From contig DNPI01000085.1 in assembly GCA_003501525.1 (NCBI GenBank), positions 1 to 23,619 of the forward strand: a stretch of DNA of 23,619 nucleotides, read 5' to 3'. Under the pieces are notes generated by a model. That model did not search any database. It saw only the letters and a program-made list of their open reading frames with translations, and had not been told where the DNA came from. Source of the stretch: Planctomycetota bacterium (GTDB taxonomy: Bacteria > Planctomycetota > UBA1135). Shown in pieces: positions 8,667-17,216 of the stretch (the stretch's first letter is position 1; each line of letters opens with the position of its first letter). The translations under genes and the position numbers were made by a program.

Positions 8667-8825
8667 CGCCAGTTAAGTACTTATTTACAGGATAACCGGC
8701 AAACGCGAACAGGGGTTATGCGAAAATGCCAGGAAATGCTGTTTCTAGTGTCGAAATTTAGCCTAATCTAGAGAATAACTAGGATTTGCTCCTGCTCGTT
8801 CCTGTGGTTCCAGCGAGAGCTTAGA
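8667..8825. promoter_or_regulatory. Divergent intergenic region expected to hold both promoters
   Basis: These 159 bp separate the start of the secreted GH13 operon (minus) from the start of the large surface lipoprotein (plus), so promoters for both should lie here. I could not find a convincing -35/-10 pair for either direction. On the plus side, an A/T-rich block with the imperfect inverted repeat CCTA-N14-TAGG lies at about 8762-8783. No strong Shine-Dalgarno sequence precedes either ATG. The promoter role is inferred from gene layout. Confidence 0.45.
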
Positions 8826-11800
8826 ATGAGTATTCCGTTGGCCCCTTCATCATCTCGAACTCTATTGCTCCTAGGCGCTTTAGCCTTAGGTGGGTTTGGC
8901 TGCATTGGAGGCAGTGATGCGTCATCGAGTCAGGTTGGAGGGGAGGCCGGCTCAGGTCCTTTTCTCGCTTTGGATATAAATATCTCTGACGGGGATGTTT
9001 GGGAGATTAATCGGTTGATACGCATTGAATTCAATCGGGCTGTGGATCCTGATTCAATTAGCTTTTCGAGCATCCTTATCCAGCCTCAGAGTTCTGAAAT
9101 CCAGGGTGTACCGGTTACCGGTCAGTTTGAGATTGAGGCGGGCTCAGAGGGGAAAGTCGTTCTCTTCCAGCCATCCTGTCCAACTTCTGAGACGCATGAC
9201 AATGGGGCCCTTATCCCTGGTGGCTATACCTACCAGTTGTCTCTCCCGACTGCTGCTCAATCTTCAACGGTACTTCGGGATGTCAAAGGAAAGAGCTTGA
9301 GTTTGGGGTTGACTCGGAATTTCACTACACCTGGGAGCAATTTCTTTGTCGATTATCTCGAGGGGCCACCTCTTTTAGAGGAGGTTACGTTCCCTTCTGG
9401 ATTGAATTTCTTTACAAGCCCAGACCCCATTGTTGAAATTCGGTTTAATCAATCTATCGACGGGCGAGCCGCGAATCTGACGAGTGAGCGTCTTCGCATC
9501 TTGTACTCTGCTGAAGAGATTCCGGTCGACCCTTCTGGGTTTACTTTTACTTATCCGGCAGCCAATGTCCTTCCTGGGACCTTTCTTGTTGCCGAGAATT
9601 GTCGTGCAGCAGGAGGCGCTGTTCTCCATTTCTATATTTCCGGGCTTTTGCCCGTTAACCGAATGCTTAAGTTAGAAGTTGACCAACGCTTCCGTGATAT
9701 CGTTGGGCAAGAAACAGTAACGCAGCAGGAATGGACGCCTTTTGCTACTCCTGCTTTGAGTGATGTTTATTCTGATTGGAGCTGGATACCTGGCACACCA
9801 ACGGTTGACGAATTCTCTGATACGTATGAATCGAATCAAGGAATAGACTTGTCGGCAGGCCTCTCGCATCCGCTTGCTGATATCGGTAATGGTGCGGTTA
9901 CGGCGAGCTTTGATTTCCCCGGGCAATTTGTCCCGGAAGATGCTGATTTCTATTTTGCGTCGTCGTATCAGGAGATTTTCACTGACGGGAATTTCGTTTT
10001 TACCACGACAAATGCTCCTCCGGATCATCCGGCAAAGGTCTTCAATATCCAAAATGGAGTTCTTTACTGCGATGATTTTGAAATTGCCGCATTCTCAACA
10101 CTTCGCATTCGCGGCAGCAACCCTTTTAAGGTTTTTGCTACTGGGACAGTTGAGATTTATGGAGCCCTCGAAGTTACCGGTAATGATGCACAGTGGCCTA
10201 CGGCCCTGAATTCACCGCAGTTCCCTGCGGGTGGGGCAGGTGGTGAGGGTGGTGGTGGAGATGGTGGAACGGCAAGCATTATTACTACTGCAGAAACTCT
10301 CCGCGGTCAGGATGGAGATGGTCCTTTTGTTGCGGCGGATTCGGGTGGTGGTGGACAAGGCGGCGAGGGAGGCTTTCAACAATCGCAGTCTCTCGGATCG
10401 GGTTCGGCCGAATGTAAGCGGTTGCTTGCTGGAGGTGGAGGTGGTGGAACATTTGCTCGCACCTACAACCGTGCGATTGTCTGGGAAGGGTGGACTACGG
10501 GGCAAAGGCCCGCCAGTGTTGATGGGCTTGGGCCAGGATACATGGACCATCGAATTGTTGACCACCCACGCTTTCCTGTGTCCTTGACTTGGCCTGACCC
10601 TACTCCGGATGCTTGGCCTGCAGATTGGGACTACCGGTGGGAAACTTATGCTCCTTTAGGTGGCGAGGATGGGATTAGGGGGGCTGCGTATGAGACGCAA
10701 AATGCAGGGAATCCTCCCGATCACACTTGGGGGGGGACACATGGCATCTTCGGCATGGAAGATCAGGAAACCGATTATTTTGCTGAAGAAGGAGGAGGCT
10801 TTTCTGAGGACTGGGATGCCCATTGGGAACTTGAGACAGATGTCGACCCACCTTTTCAGTTCGGACACCCTACTTTCGGGCCTGATCCAGGAAGCGCAGG
10901 CCCTTCTCCCTTTGCAAATGATGCGAACTGGATGAATGATTTTTATGGCAAGCGATTGGATTCAGTCTCTGGGGTAATTGCGACAGGAGAGATTCTTATG
11001 CCACTTGCCGGCTCAGGAGGCGGTGCGAGTGGTGACTCTCAGGTCATCACCCGAGAGAATTTAGGAGCAGGTGTTTACGCTTCTACTGCCGACCGGTTTC
11101 CTGATGTGCCTTTCCGCACTTATACGAATTACTATCGGGTAGGTGCACCAGGAGGAGGCGGAGGTGGGCAATTACAAATACAAGCAATAGGTCCCATCAT
11201 TATTGGGCATGGAGGGAAACTTGATGCGTCTGGCGGTATTGGGATGGGAGGAGAATCGACTATCTATACCTACTCCACCATCTCTGGATCCGGAGGAGGT
11301 TCGGGGGGGCACATAATCCTTCAAAGCGCAACTGAGTTCGATTTCACGAACCTTAATTTCGGGTCTGGTAGCACGATCGGAGAACTTGATTCTTCTGACA
11401 ACATTCAAGCTTTTGGCGGTCGCCGTGGATGGGCTGGCGCCTGGATAAAGCCTGAGACGCGTCCTAGTGGGACGGGGACTTTTTACGATGGCAATCAGAC
11501 ATTTATGGCGGGTCGGGGAGGGGCCGGTGGCAACGGAGTGATTCAGATTCATGTCCCGGATCCATTAAATAACATCAAGTGGCCCGCTGCTCAGCAGGCG
11601 ATGTATGACAATTATGTCACGCAAACACACCCCGAAGGTGACACAAATCGGATTGAGCAGTTTCTGGAACTTGTTGCGGAACCGATTGCCTACTGCATGG
11701 TCCCTTTGTTTTCTTCGAGTTCTCAGTTCCAAAGTGAATGGGTCGACACCGGTCTTGCTTATTTGCATCTCGATTTAGATGGCTCTGGCCAGGAAACCAA

Positions 11801-12449
11801 TACATACCCTGATTATTCACATGCCTCAATGCTGCGATTTCTTGGCATTGATTCATCTGGGGATGTTGTTGTGGACACCGCGACTGAAAAAGTAGAGCCT
11901 TTGGTTGAAATTGCCACGGGGTCGACATCGGACGCTTCTTATGCGGCGGCGGGGTTTGCTGTAACCGTGTCAAGCGCTCAGGCATATTTCGACGCGGATC
12001 TCCTCCGGAATCCAAACATTTTCTTGGGGTACGATTTCTTCCCGGACGCTTCGTTGCCTTCTGGGTATGAGATCGTGGACGTTGAGTTTGATCTTGGAGC
12101 CGATGAGATTACGTTTACTTCGCGAACTACGGATGGCCCCCTTACATTTGCAGTGGGTTCAGCTTGGAAAGTAATCCCTAAATTCTTCCGTGTTGATACT
12201 GCTGGCACAAAGGATGGAATGCCAGCTTCAACCCGAATCCGGTTTGAATTTCAAGGTGCTGATGAGTCTAGCCCCGGGAGTAACGAGCCCGGAACGGTTA
12301 CAGCCTGGACTGCGGATCTCGCAGATCTCCAAGGGTTACGGTTCATTCGCTATCGGGCGACTTTCTTTATTGACGAAGATAGTTCCGGTATTGAAATTTC
12401 AAGCCCTCGCCCTTCTTTGGATTTCATCAAGATTCCGATTGTTTGGTAG
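8826..12449 (+). CDS. Large surface lipoprotein-like protein with Ig-like domains and glycine-rich beta-helix-like segments
   Basis: This 1207-residue protein is the only plus-strand gene. The N-terminus has a hydrophobic stretch ending LGALALGGFGC, with C26 as probable lipidated cysteine; the lipobox is not perfect. Two SbsA/Big_5-like Ig domains follow (about 45-170 and 185-310), the first with the typical IRIEFNRAVDPDSISF. Then come glycine-rich segments at about 465-483, 504-515, 535-546, 726-737, 772-840 and 893-905. Several show a recurring plan: a glycine run, then alternating hydrophobics such as GQLQIQA or GHIILQSA, then GxLDASGG. This fits stacked parallel beta-strand rungs. The C-terminal 250 residues appear globular and unassigned. 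No enzyme motif is seen. A structural or adhesive cell-surface role is inference. It is transcribed divergently from the secreted operon and its stop lies 14 nt from the convergent icmF stop. Confidence 0.9.
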   Translation: MSIPLAPSSSRTLLLLGALALGGFGCIGGSDASSSQVGGEAGSGPFLALDINISDGDVWEINRLIRIEFNRAVDPDSISFSSILIQPQSSEIQGVPVTGQFEIEAGSEGKVVLFQPSCPTSETHDNGALIPGGYTYQLSLPTAAQSSTVLRDVKGKSLSLGLTRNFTTPGSNFFVDYLEGPPLLEEVTFPSGLNFFTSPDPIVEIRFNQSIDGRAANLTSERLRILYSAEEIPVDPSGFTFTYPAANVLPGTFLVAENCRAAGGAVLHFYISGLLPVNRMLKLEVDQRFRDIVGQETVTQQEWTPFATPALSDVYSDWSWIPGTPTVDEFSDTYESNQGIDLSAGLSHPLADIGNGAVTASFDFPGQFVPEDADFYFASSYQEIFTDGNFVFTTTNAPPDHPAKVFNIQNGVLYCDDFEIAAFSTLRIRGSNPFKVFATGTVEIYGALEVTGNDAQWPTALNSPQFPAGGAGGEGGGGDGGTASIITTAETLRGQDGDGPFVAADSGGGGQGGEGGFQQSQSLGSGSAECKRLLAGGGGGGTFARTYNRAIVWEGWTTGQRPASVDGLGPGYMDHRIVDHPRFPVSLTWPDPTPDAWPADWDYRWETYAPLGGEDGIRGAAYETQNAGNPPDHTWGGTHGIFGMEDQETDYFAEEGGGFSEDWDAHWELETDVDPPFQFGHPTFGPDPGSAGPSPFANDANWMNDFYGKRLDSVSGVIATGEILMPLAGSGGGASGDSQVITRENLGAGVYASTADRFPDVPFRTYTNYYRVGAPGGGGGGQLQIQAIGPIIIGHGGKLDASGGIGMGGESTIYTYSTISGSGGGSGGHIILQSATEFDFTNLNFGSGSTIGELDSSDNIQAFGGRRGWAGAWIKPETRPSGTGTFYDGNQTFMAGRGGAGGNGVIQIHVPDPLNNIKWPAAQQAMYDNYVTQTHPEGDTNRIEQFLELVAEPIAYCMVPLFSSSSQFQSEWVDTGLAYLHLDLDGSGQETNTYPDYSHASMLRFLGIDSSGDVVVDTATEKVEPLVEIATGSTSDASYAAAGFAVTVSSAQAYFDADLLRNPNIFLGYDFFPDASLPSGYEIVDVEFDLGADEITFTSRTTDGPLTFAVGSAWKVIPKFFRVDTAGTKDGMPASTRIRFEFQGADESSPGSNEPGTVTAWTADLADLQGLRFIRYRATFFIDEDSSGIEISSPRPSLDFIKIPIVW

Positions 12450-12463
12450 TCGACCTTGATGGG

Positions 12464-15400
12464 TTACATGCTGCGGCGGTATTTTCCGCCTACTCCATAA
12501 AGGGTGGAGCTCATTTGTCCTAAGGTGCAGACTTTGGCGGCTTCTATTAGCGCAGTAAAAGTGTCCTCGTTTTGGAGTGCGGCATTTTTTAGACGTTTCA
12601 AGGCCACTTCACCTTCGGCGGCTTTCGCTTCGTGGGAATCTTTGACCTGATTCACTTGAGCATCCTTTTCCTCGGTTCCGGCTCGAATCATTTCTTTTTC
12701 AACTACTGCGCCGACTTCTGCGCGCGGATTCAGAAAAGTATTAACTCCCACTACGGGTAGTTCGCCTGAATGTTTTTGGGTTTCATACACTAAGCTTTCT
12801 TCTTGGATTCGACTTCTTTGGTACATCGTTTCCATGGCTCCTAGTACTCCACCTCGTTCGTCAAGGCGCAGGAACTCTTCAAGGACTGCTTCTTCCACTA
12901 AGTCGGTGAGTTCGTTGATGATGAAAGCTCCCTGTAGTGGATTTTCATTGGCCGTTAAACCGAGTTCTCGGTTGATGATGAGTTGGATTGCTAGGGCTCT
13001 GCGAACGGATTCTTCGGTCGGGGTCGTGATGGCTTCATCGTAAGCATTGGTGTGGAGGCTGTTGCAATTGTCATTTATTGCGTACAAGGCCTGTAGTGTG
13101 GTTCGGATATCGTTAAATGAAATTTCCTGGGCATGGAGGGATCTCCCACTAGTTTGTATGTGGTACTTCAATTTTTGTGCCCGCTCGTTCGCTCCGTAAA
13201 TGTCACGCATGGCGATAGCCCAGATCCTTCGAGCTACGCGTCCGATAACTGAGTATTCTGCGTCGACTCCATTGCTGAAGAAGAAAGAGAGGTTACGGGC
13301 GAAATCCTCGACATCCATTCCTCGCGCCCTGTAGTACTCCACGAAAGTGAAACCGTTAGCCAGGGTGAATGCTAGCTGAGATATCGGGTTCGCTCCGGCT
13401 TCCGCAATGTGATAGCCCGAAACAGAAACGGAATAGAAGTTCTGGATGTGATGGTCGACGAAAAACTGCTGCATGTCGCCCATGAGTTTTAGGGCAAAGT
13501 CAGTATTAAATATGCAAGTGTTTTGGGCTTGGTCTTCTTTGAGAATGTCCGCTTGCACTGTTCCCCTTACATTTTTTAGCACCTGCTCTCGTATTTCTGC
13601 ATATTCTTCAGAGTCAAGTATCTGCTCCCCGGTTACCCCTAGGAGGCCCAAGCCCATCCCGTTGTGTCCATCGGGCAGTTCTGCGCGGTAGACGGGTTGC
13701 TTGTTGCCGGTGAGCTCAACAATTTTTTGCTCTGCGGATTCCCAGCGCCCTGTCTCCCTCAATCGTTTTTCTACTGCTTGGTCTATCGCTGCATTAAGAA
13801 AAAAGGCCAAAATCATGGGAGCTGGCCCGTTAATCGTCATCGAAACTGAAGTTTTAGGGTCTGATAAATCAAACCCCGAATACAAACGCTTCATGTCGTC
13901 AAGGGTGCAGATAGAGACACCAGAATTGCCCACTTTTCCGTAAATGTCAGGCCTCATGTCAGGGTCTTCGCCATAGAGCGTTACGGAATCGAAAGCAGTT
14001 GATAATCGGACCGCTGGCTGCCCTTTCGAGACGTAATGGAATCGCCGGTTAGTTTGTTCCGGAGTGCCCTCTCCAGCGAACATCCGAGTTGGATCTTCTT
14101 CGGTCCTCTTTATCGGGAATACACCTGCTGTGAAAGGGAATTCGCCCGGGACATTTTCCAAAGCAGTCCAAAGGCTGAGATATCCCCAATCCTCAGTGGC
14201 CGGTAGCGCAACTTTGGGGATTCGTGTCCCAGATAAGGTTGCAGTGCTGGATGCAGTGCGAATTTCTTTTCCGCGAATTGTGTAGGCAAACTCGTTTTCG
14301 GTGTAGCGTGCCTTTTTCTCTCTCCAATCGGCAAGCATCGACCTGGATTTAGGGTTTAGTGAGGTGAGGACTTCTTGGTAGCGTTGTCGGAGTACCAATA
14401 TCTCAGGGGCAATCTCTTTGTCTACTAAGTCCTCCGCGGGAAAATTTTCATTAGGTGGGGGTGGTATATCTCCGAACTCGGAGAGTGTCCGAGACAGGCC
14501 ATCCGCTCGAGACGCGCGCTCGGATTCTTCTTTTGCTGCTCTTTTGAACTCCCGAATGGCTTCGGCAATTTCTGACAGATATCGAGTTCGCTCTGGAGGA
14601 ACCACAATTGGCGCAGAGGAAAGTTCGGTTGCTTGTAGTCCGGGTTCCCATTTTTGGTCGGTGACTTCTTCTAGTCGAGTGCAAGTCCATACGAACAGAT
14701 TGTCTATCCCAGGGTCCGCGAAGCGAGAGGCTTTAGTTAAAAAAACCGGCATTGATTCAGGTTCAGCGGTGTGCTGCTGACGGTTACGTTGAACCTGCTT
14801 GCGGACGTCTCTTAAGGCATCCTGGGCCCCTCGTTTATCCGATTTATTTATTGCAACTCCGTCCGCAAAATCGAGCATGTCTATCTTTTCGAGCTGGGAG
14901 GGGGCCCCGTATTCAGGAGTCATTACATAGAGAGAAATATCACAAAGGTCGGCCGCTTCTGAATCGCTTTGTCCAATCCCCGCGGTTTCTAGGATGACTA
15001 AGTCGAATCCAGCGGCCTGGAGTATCAGAATGCCGTCTTCTACAGATTTTGCTGTGGAGGAGTGTGCTCTGCGAGTGGCCATGCTTCTCATGAAGCACCT
15101 AGGCCCTCGGACTGCATTCATTCGAATGCGATCCCCAAGCAGCGCCCCTCCAGTTTTTCTTCGTGTCGGATCGATAGAAAGAATCCCTACGGCCCTTTCA
15201 GGGAACCGCTCCCGGAACCGCAACACCCACTCATCTGTAAGGGAGGATTTTCCGGCTCCTCCTGTTCCCGTGATGCCGAGGATTGGGCAGAGGGTTTCTT
15301 GCGCTTGTTTGTATAGCTCCGCACGTAGCTCTTCTAATCGAGAGGAGTCGCTTTGGGAATGGAGGGTCTCGAAGAGGGTTAGTCCTCGCGCAATGGCTGC

Positions 15401-15874
15401 GGGGTCAGCTTGGAAGAGCTTGGGTGGAATCGCATCTTTTGGTTTGGAGAGAACCCGATTTGCGCGTTCCATCATGTCTTTAATCATCCCTGCTAGGCCA
15501 AGAATTCGGCCGTCTTCAACGGAATAAATGCGATTTACTCCGGCAGCATGGAGTTCTGTAATTTCATCATCGGTGATGGTCCCGCCCCCGCCTCCGAAAA
15601 CAGGAATCTCAGGGCGTCCGAGCTCTTCTAGTTTTGCTACGAGGTACTTGAAAAATTCCATGTGCCCGCCTTGGTAGGAGGAAATAGCGATGCCATGAAC
15701 ATCCTCTTGCACCGCTGCTTCGGCGATCTCTTCCACGGATCTGTTATGCCCTAGGTGGATGACCTCGGTTCCTTCTTGCTGAAGGATGCGGCGCATAATG
15801 TTGATGGCGGCATCGTGCCCGTCGAAAAGCGAAGCGGCTGTGATGAAGCGAAGGCCTTTGGGGGAGGGGGTCAT
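12464..15874 (-). CDS. icmF: Fused isobutyryl-CoA mutase IcmF (B12 domain, G-protein chaperone, mutase)
   Basis: This 1136-residue protein interconverts isobutyryl-CoA and n-butyryl-CoA using adenosylcobalamin. The N-terminal cobalamin-binding domain has DGHDAA (18-23) with cobalt-ligand H20. A MeaI-type GTPase follows, with P-loop GTGGAGKS (203-210), ETAGIGQSD (296-304) and NKSD (343-346). After a proline-rich linker (about 470-480), the mutase TIM barrel runs from about 560, with GYHIAEAGA (820-828) and HIQTSGRSLHAQ (905-916). F586 in AGVFPIK and Q784 in QAQNT fall where methylmalonyl-CoA mutase has Tyr89 and Arg207. That Phe/Gln pair is the isobutyryl-type signature, so this is not a methylmalonyl-CoA mutase. 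The domain order and length match known IcmF proteins of about 1,090-1,100 residues. The ATG overlaps the merR TGA by 4 nt. It probably serves branched- or short-chain acyl-CoA metabolism in the cytoplasm. Confidence 0.97.
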   Translation of the reverse strand: MTPSPKGLRFITAASLFDGHDAAINIMRRILQQEGTEVIHLGHNRSVEEIAEAAVQEDVHGIAISSYQGGHMEFFKYLVAKLEELGRPEIPVFGGGGGTITDDEITELHAAGVNRIYSVEDGRILGLAGMIKDMMERANRVLSKPKDAIPPKLFQADPAAIARGLTLFETLHSQSDSSRLEELRAELYKQAQETLCPILGITGTGGAGKSSLTDEWVLRFRERFPERAVGILSIDPTRRKTGGALLGDRIRMNAVRGPRCFMRSMATRRAHSSTAKSVEDGILILQAAGFDLVILETAGIGQSDSEAADLCDISLYVMTPEYGAPSQLEKIDMLDFADGVAINKSDKRGAQDALRDVRKQVQRNRQQHTAEPESMPVFLTKASRFADPGIDNLFVWTCTRLEEVTDQKWEPGLQATELSSAPIVVPPERTRYLSEIAEAIREFKRAAKEESERASRADGLSRTLSEFGDIPPPPNENFPAEDLVDKEIAPEILVLRQRYQEVLTSLNPKSRSMLADWREKKARYTENEFAYTIRGKEIRTASSTATLSGTRIPKVALPATEDWGYLSLWTALENVPGEFPFTAGVFPIKRTEEDPTRMFAGEGTPEQTNRRFHYVSKGQPAVRLSTAFDSVTLYGEDPDMRPDIYGKVGNSGVSICTLDDMKRLYSGFDLSDPKTSVSMTINGPAPMILAFFLNAAIDQAVEKRLRETGRWESAEQKIVELTGNKQPVYRAELPDGHNGMGLGLLGVTGEQILDSEEYAEIREQVLKNVRGTVQADILKEDQAQNTCIFNTDFALKLMGDMQQFFVDHHIQNFYSVSVSGYHIAEAGANPISQLAFTLANGFTFVEYYRARGMDVEDFARNLSFFFSNGVDAEYSVIGRVARRIWAIAMRDIYGANERAQKLKYHIQTSGRSLHAQEISFNDIRTTLQALYAINDNCNSLHTNAYDEAITTPTEESVRRALAIQLIINRELGLTANENPLQGAFIINELTDLVEEAVLEEFLRLDERGGVLGAMETMYQRSRIQEESLVYETQKHSGELPVVGVNTFLNPRAEVGAVVEKEMIRAGTEEKDAQVNQVKDSHEAKAAEGEVALKRLKNAALQNEDTFTALIEAAKVCTLGQMSSTLYGVGGKYRRSM

Positions 15875-16266
15875 GAGACAGATTCCTTTCCGATGCGTTG
15901 GTGGATTCGGCCCCGGTAGGCAAGCAGTTCGCTTTCTAGTCCTTGTAGTTCTTTCATGCGAACTGTTAGCCCCTCGAGGTGGTAATTAAGGAGCGCTTCC
16001 AGTTTCTGGAGCATTCCAGGGGTTTTGCCTTTCTCGAAACTTGTGTTGAGTTCTTTTATCTCGTCGAGGGTGAGCCCGAGGCTTTTAAGCCGCGCAATAA
16101 AGTCCAATCTCTCTCTTGCCTCTTTGCCGAACAGTCGGCGACCGCCTGGACCTCTCCCCTCAGATTGCAGCAAGCCAAGTTCTCCGTAGTAACGAATAGT
16201 GCGCGAGCTGACCCCGGCGGATTTTGCTAGAGCTGAAATATCGAGCAGGGGGTCAGAGGTGACCAT
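15871..16266 (-). CDS. MerR-family transcriptional regulator
   Basis: This 131-residue protein has an N-terminal winged helix-turn-helix of MerR type: DISALAKSAGVSSRTIRYYG at 9-28, then the wing GPGGRRLFG at 39-47. LGLTLDEIKEL (63-73) follows, and then a long helix suited to an antiparallel coiled-coil dimer (about 80-120). There is no cysteine, so it is not a metal-thiolate sensor, and the C-terminus is too short for a large ligand domain. Its stop overlaps the icmF start (ATGA), so the two are surely co-translated. MerR regulators beside acyl-CoA catabolic genes commonly control them, so it likely regulates its own operon in response to an unknown signal. The ATG at 16266 places the helix-turn-helix at the usual distance from the N-terminus. 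Confidence 0.94.
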   Translation of the reverse strand: MVTSDPLLDISALAKSAGVSSRTIRYYGELGLLQSEGRGPGGRRLFGKEARERLDFIARLKSLGLTLDEIKELNTSFEKGKTPGMLQKLEALLNYHLEGLTVRMKELQGLESELLAYRGRIHQRIGKESVS

Positions 16267-16273
16267 AGGGGGA

Positions 16274-16304
16274 ACTCTACCCCATGTTGCCAGTTTGCGT
16301 CAAC
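16274..16304 (-). promoter_or_regulatory. Candidate merR-icmF promoter with overlapping inverted repeat
   Basis: On the minus strand a TTGACG box (16303-16298) and a TAGAGT box (16279-16274) are separated by 18 bp, a good sigma70-like arrangement. An imperfect inverted repeat GTTGAC-N7-GGCAAC (16304-16286, five of six positions paired) covers the -35 box and spacer, where MerR proteins bind. The -35 box also contains the TGA stop of nth. A start about 7 nt past the -10 box would fall at about 16267, making the mRNA leaderless or nearly so at the merR ATG (16266). The match is by eye; no experiment supports it. Confidence 0.5.
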
Positions 16305-16956
16305 TGTTATCGATTATCTTTGGGCAGAGTTCTTCTAGGTCGCATTCATCGCATTTGGCTTTCCTTGATGTGCAGGTAGACCTACCGTGATCGATTAGGG
16401 CATGGCTCAGCCACACCCATTTTTCTGCAGGAAAAAGCGCAATAAGATTTTTTTCTACTTTTATGGGGTTATTTTCTGCTGTTAGCCCCATTCTTCGAGA
16501 AAGTCGTCCAACATGAGTGTCGACCACGATTCCAACTGCTTTGCCGAAACCCGTTCCTAGGACACAGTTTGCTGTCTTCCGGGCGACTCCAGGCAATTGA
16601 ATCAACTCATCCATTGTTTGGGGAACTTTACCCCCATGCTTTTCGGAAACTAGCTTTGCCGTTGCGTGAATGTGCTTAGCTTTGTTGTTGTAGAAATTAA
16701 TCGAAGATATCGCATTACGTAGATTTTCTATATCAGCCGCTGCTAAATCCTCTGGAGTTGGCCATTTCGCGAAGAGGGGAGGCGTTACCAAGTTGACTCG
16801 TTCGTCTGTGCACTGGGCGGAGAGAATTACTGCAACGAGCAATTGCCAAGGATTTTCCCAGGCTAAAGCGGTTTCAGCATTGGGGTGGTGGTTTTCGAGA
16901 GCGGCAAGAAGCCTCTGCGCGTGTCGCTGGCTAGAGAGAGTGGATAGTTTTTTCAC
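16300..16956 (-). CDS. nth: Endonuclease III (DNA glycosylase/AP lyase)
   Basis: This 218-residue protein removes oxidised pyrimidines and cleaves abasic sites in base-excision repair. The helix-hairpin-helix LPGVARKTAN (121-130) contains the catalytic lysine K127. The general-base aspartate is D146 in VVDTHVGR. The [4Fe-4S] cluster ligands follow the canonical C-x6-C-x2-C-x5-C pattern at C195, C202, C205 and C211. The length matches the E. coli enzyme (211). Translation begins at GTG (16956); the frame reaches a stop 19 codons upstream and holds no ATG in between. A run of seven C just upstream is not a Shine-Dalgarno sequence. It is followed after 33 nt by merR and may share a transcript with merR-icmF, though no functional link is obvious. 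Confidence 0.97.
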   Translation of the reverse strand: MKKLSTLSSQRHAQRLLAALENHHPNAETALAWENPWQLLVAVILSAQCTDERVNLVTPPLFAKWPTPEDLAAADIENLRNAISSINFYNNKAKHIHATAKLVSEKHGGKVPQTMDELIQLPGVARKTANCVLGTGFGKAVGIVVDTHVGRLSRRMGLTAENNPIKVEKNLIALFPAEKWVWLSHALIDHGRSTCTSRKAKCDECDLEELCPKIIDNS

Positions 16957-17176
16957 GCAGGGGGGGCTGGGACTAGAGGAAACCGGAGTTCTAAGGGCAG
17001 CGGAAGTCCTTTAAATATCAGCATTTGCAAGGAACTCGGAAAAAAAACATAAAAAAGGCTCCAGAACCATACCTTCTATTGCCGAAATAAGAGGTGCTGC
17101 GCCTGGGTCTCTTCCTAGAGCCACCGGAATGCAGGGGATGGCAATCCGTGTTGGCAAGTAGCAAAGGGGAAAAGGA
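16957..17176. other. Intergenic region with foldable segment and A/T runs; candidate small RNA and nth promoter
   Basis: No protein gene is visible in these 220 bp. On the minus strand, segments at 17145-17140 and 17083-17078 (ATTGCC and GGCAAT) can pair. Nested inside are CTGC/GCAG (17134-17131 with 17100-17097), GGT/ACC and CTCT/AGAG stems around an AGGA loop (17116-17113). Just downstream is a weak stem at 17068-17057 (GGTT/AGCC) followed by T6 and T8 runs, which looks like a terminator. This could be a small structured RNA of roughly 90-100 nt. Further on, an extended -10-like TGATATTTA (17020-17012, minus) could serve nth. I found no match to tRNA, SRP RNA, tmRNA or a known riboswitch. 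Confidence 0.3.
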
Positions 17177-17216
17177 AATCAGCGATCAAACCTCGGTTTG
17201 GTCGCTGATTTTTTCT
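17177..17216. terminator. Strong hairpin terminator at the transketolase 3' end
   Basis: A nearly perfect inverted repeat occupies 17177-17210: a 16-bp arm on each side, one G-T mismatch and a very short loop. On the plus strand it is followed by a T-rich run (17209-17220). On the minus strand, the direction of transketolase, it is followed by TTCCTTTTCCCC, a weaker U-tract. The transketolase TGA (17188-17186) lies inside the stem, so terminating ribosomes would compete with hairpin formation. It may terminate in both directions. Confidence 0.7.

Noticed and set aside
10217..11540. G-rich DNA repeats that could be taken for a tandem array
   Set aside because: They are glycine codon runs inside a continuous coding frame with irregular spacing; there are no direct DNA repeats with unique spacers.
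12450..12463. Terminator between the convergent surface protein and icmF genes
   Set aside because: Only 14 nt separate the two stops and no hairpin fits; any terminator would have to lie within coding sequence.
14994..15527. Plus-strand open frame of 177 codons opposite icmF
   Set aside because: It lies wholly antisense to the GTPase domain of a certain gene, and its product is Ser/Arg/Pro-rich with no domain. It is a shadow of codon bias.
12464..15874. Assignment as methylmalonyl-CoA mutase
   Set aside because: The domain order B12-GTPase-mutase and the Phe586/Gln784 pair fit IcmF rather than methylmalonyl-CoA mutase.
17039..17176. SRP RNA, tmRNA or TPP riboswitch in the gap near transketolase
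   Set aside because: The conserved cores (SRP GGAA loop with its symmetric loop, tmRNA 3' end, TPP CUGAGA) could not be found on either strand.
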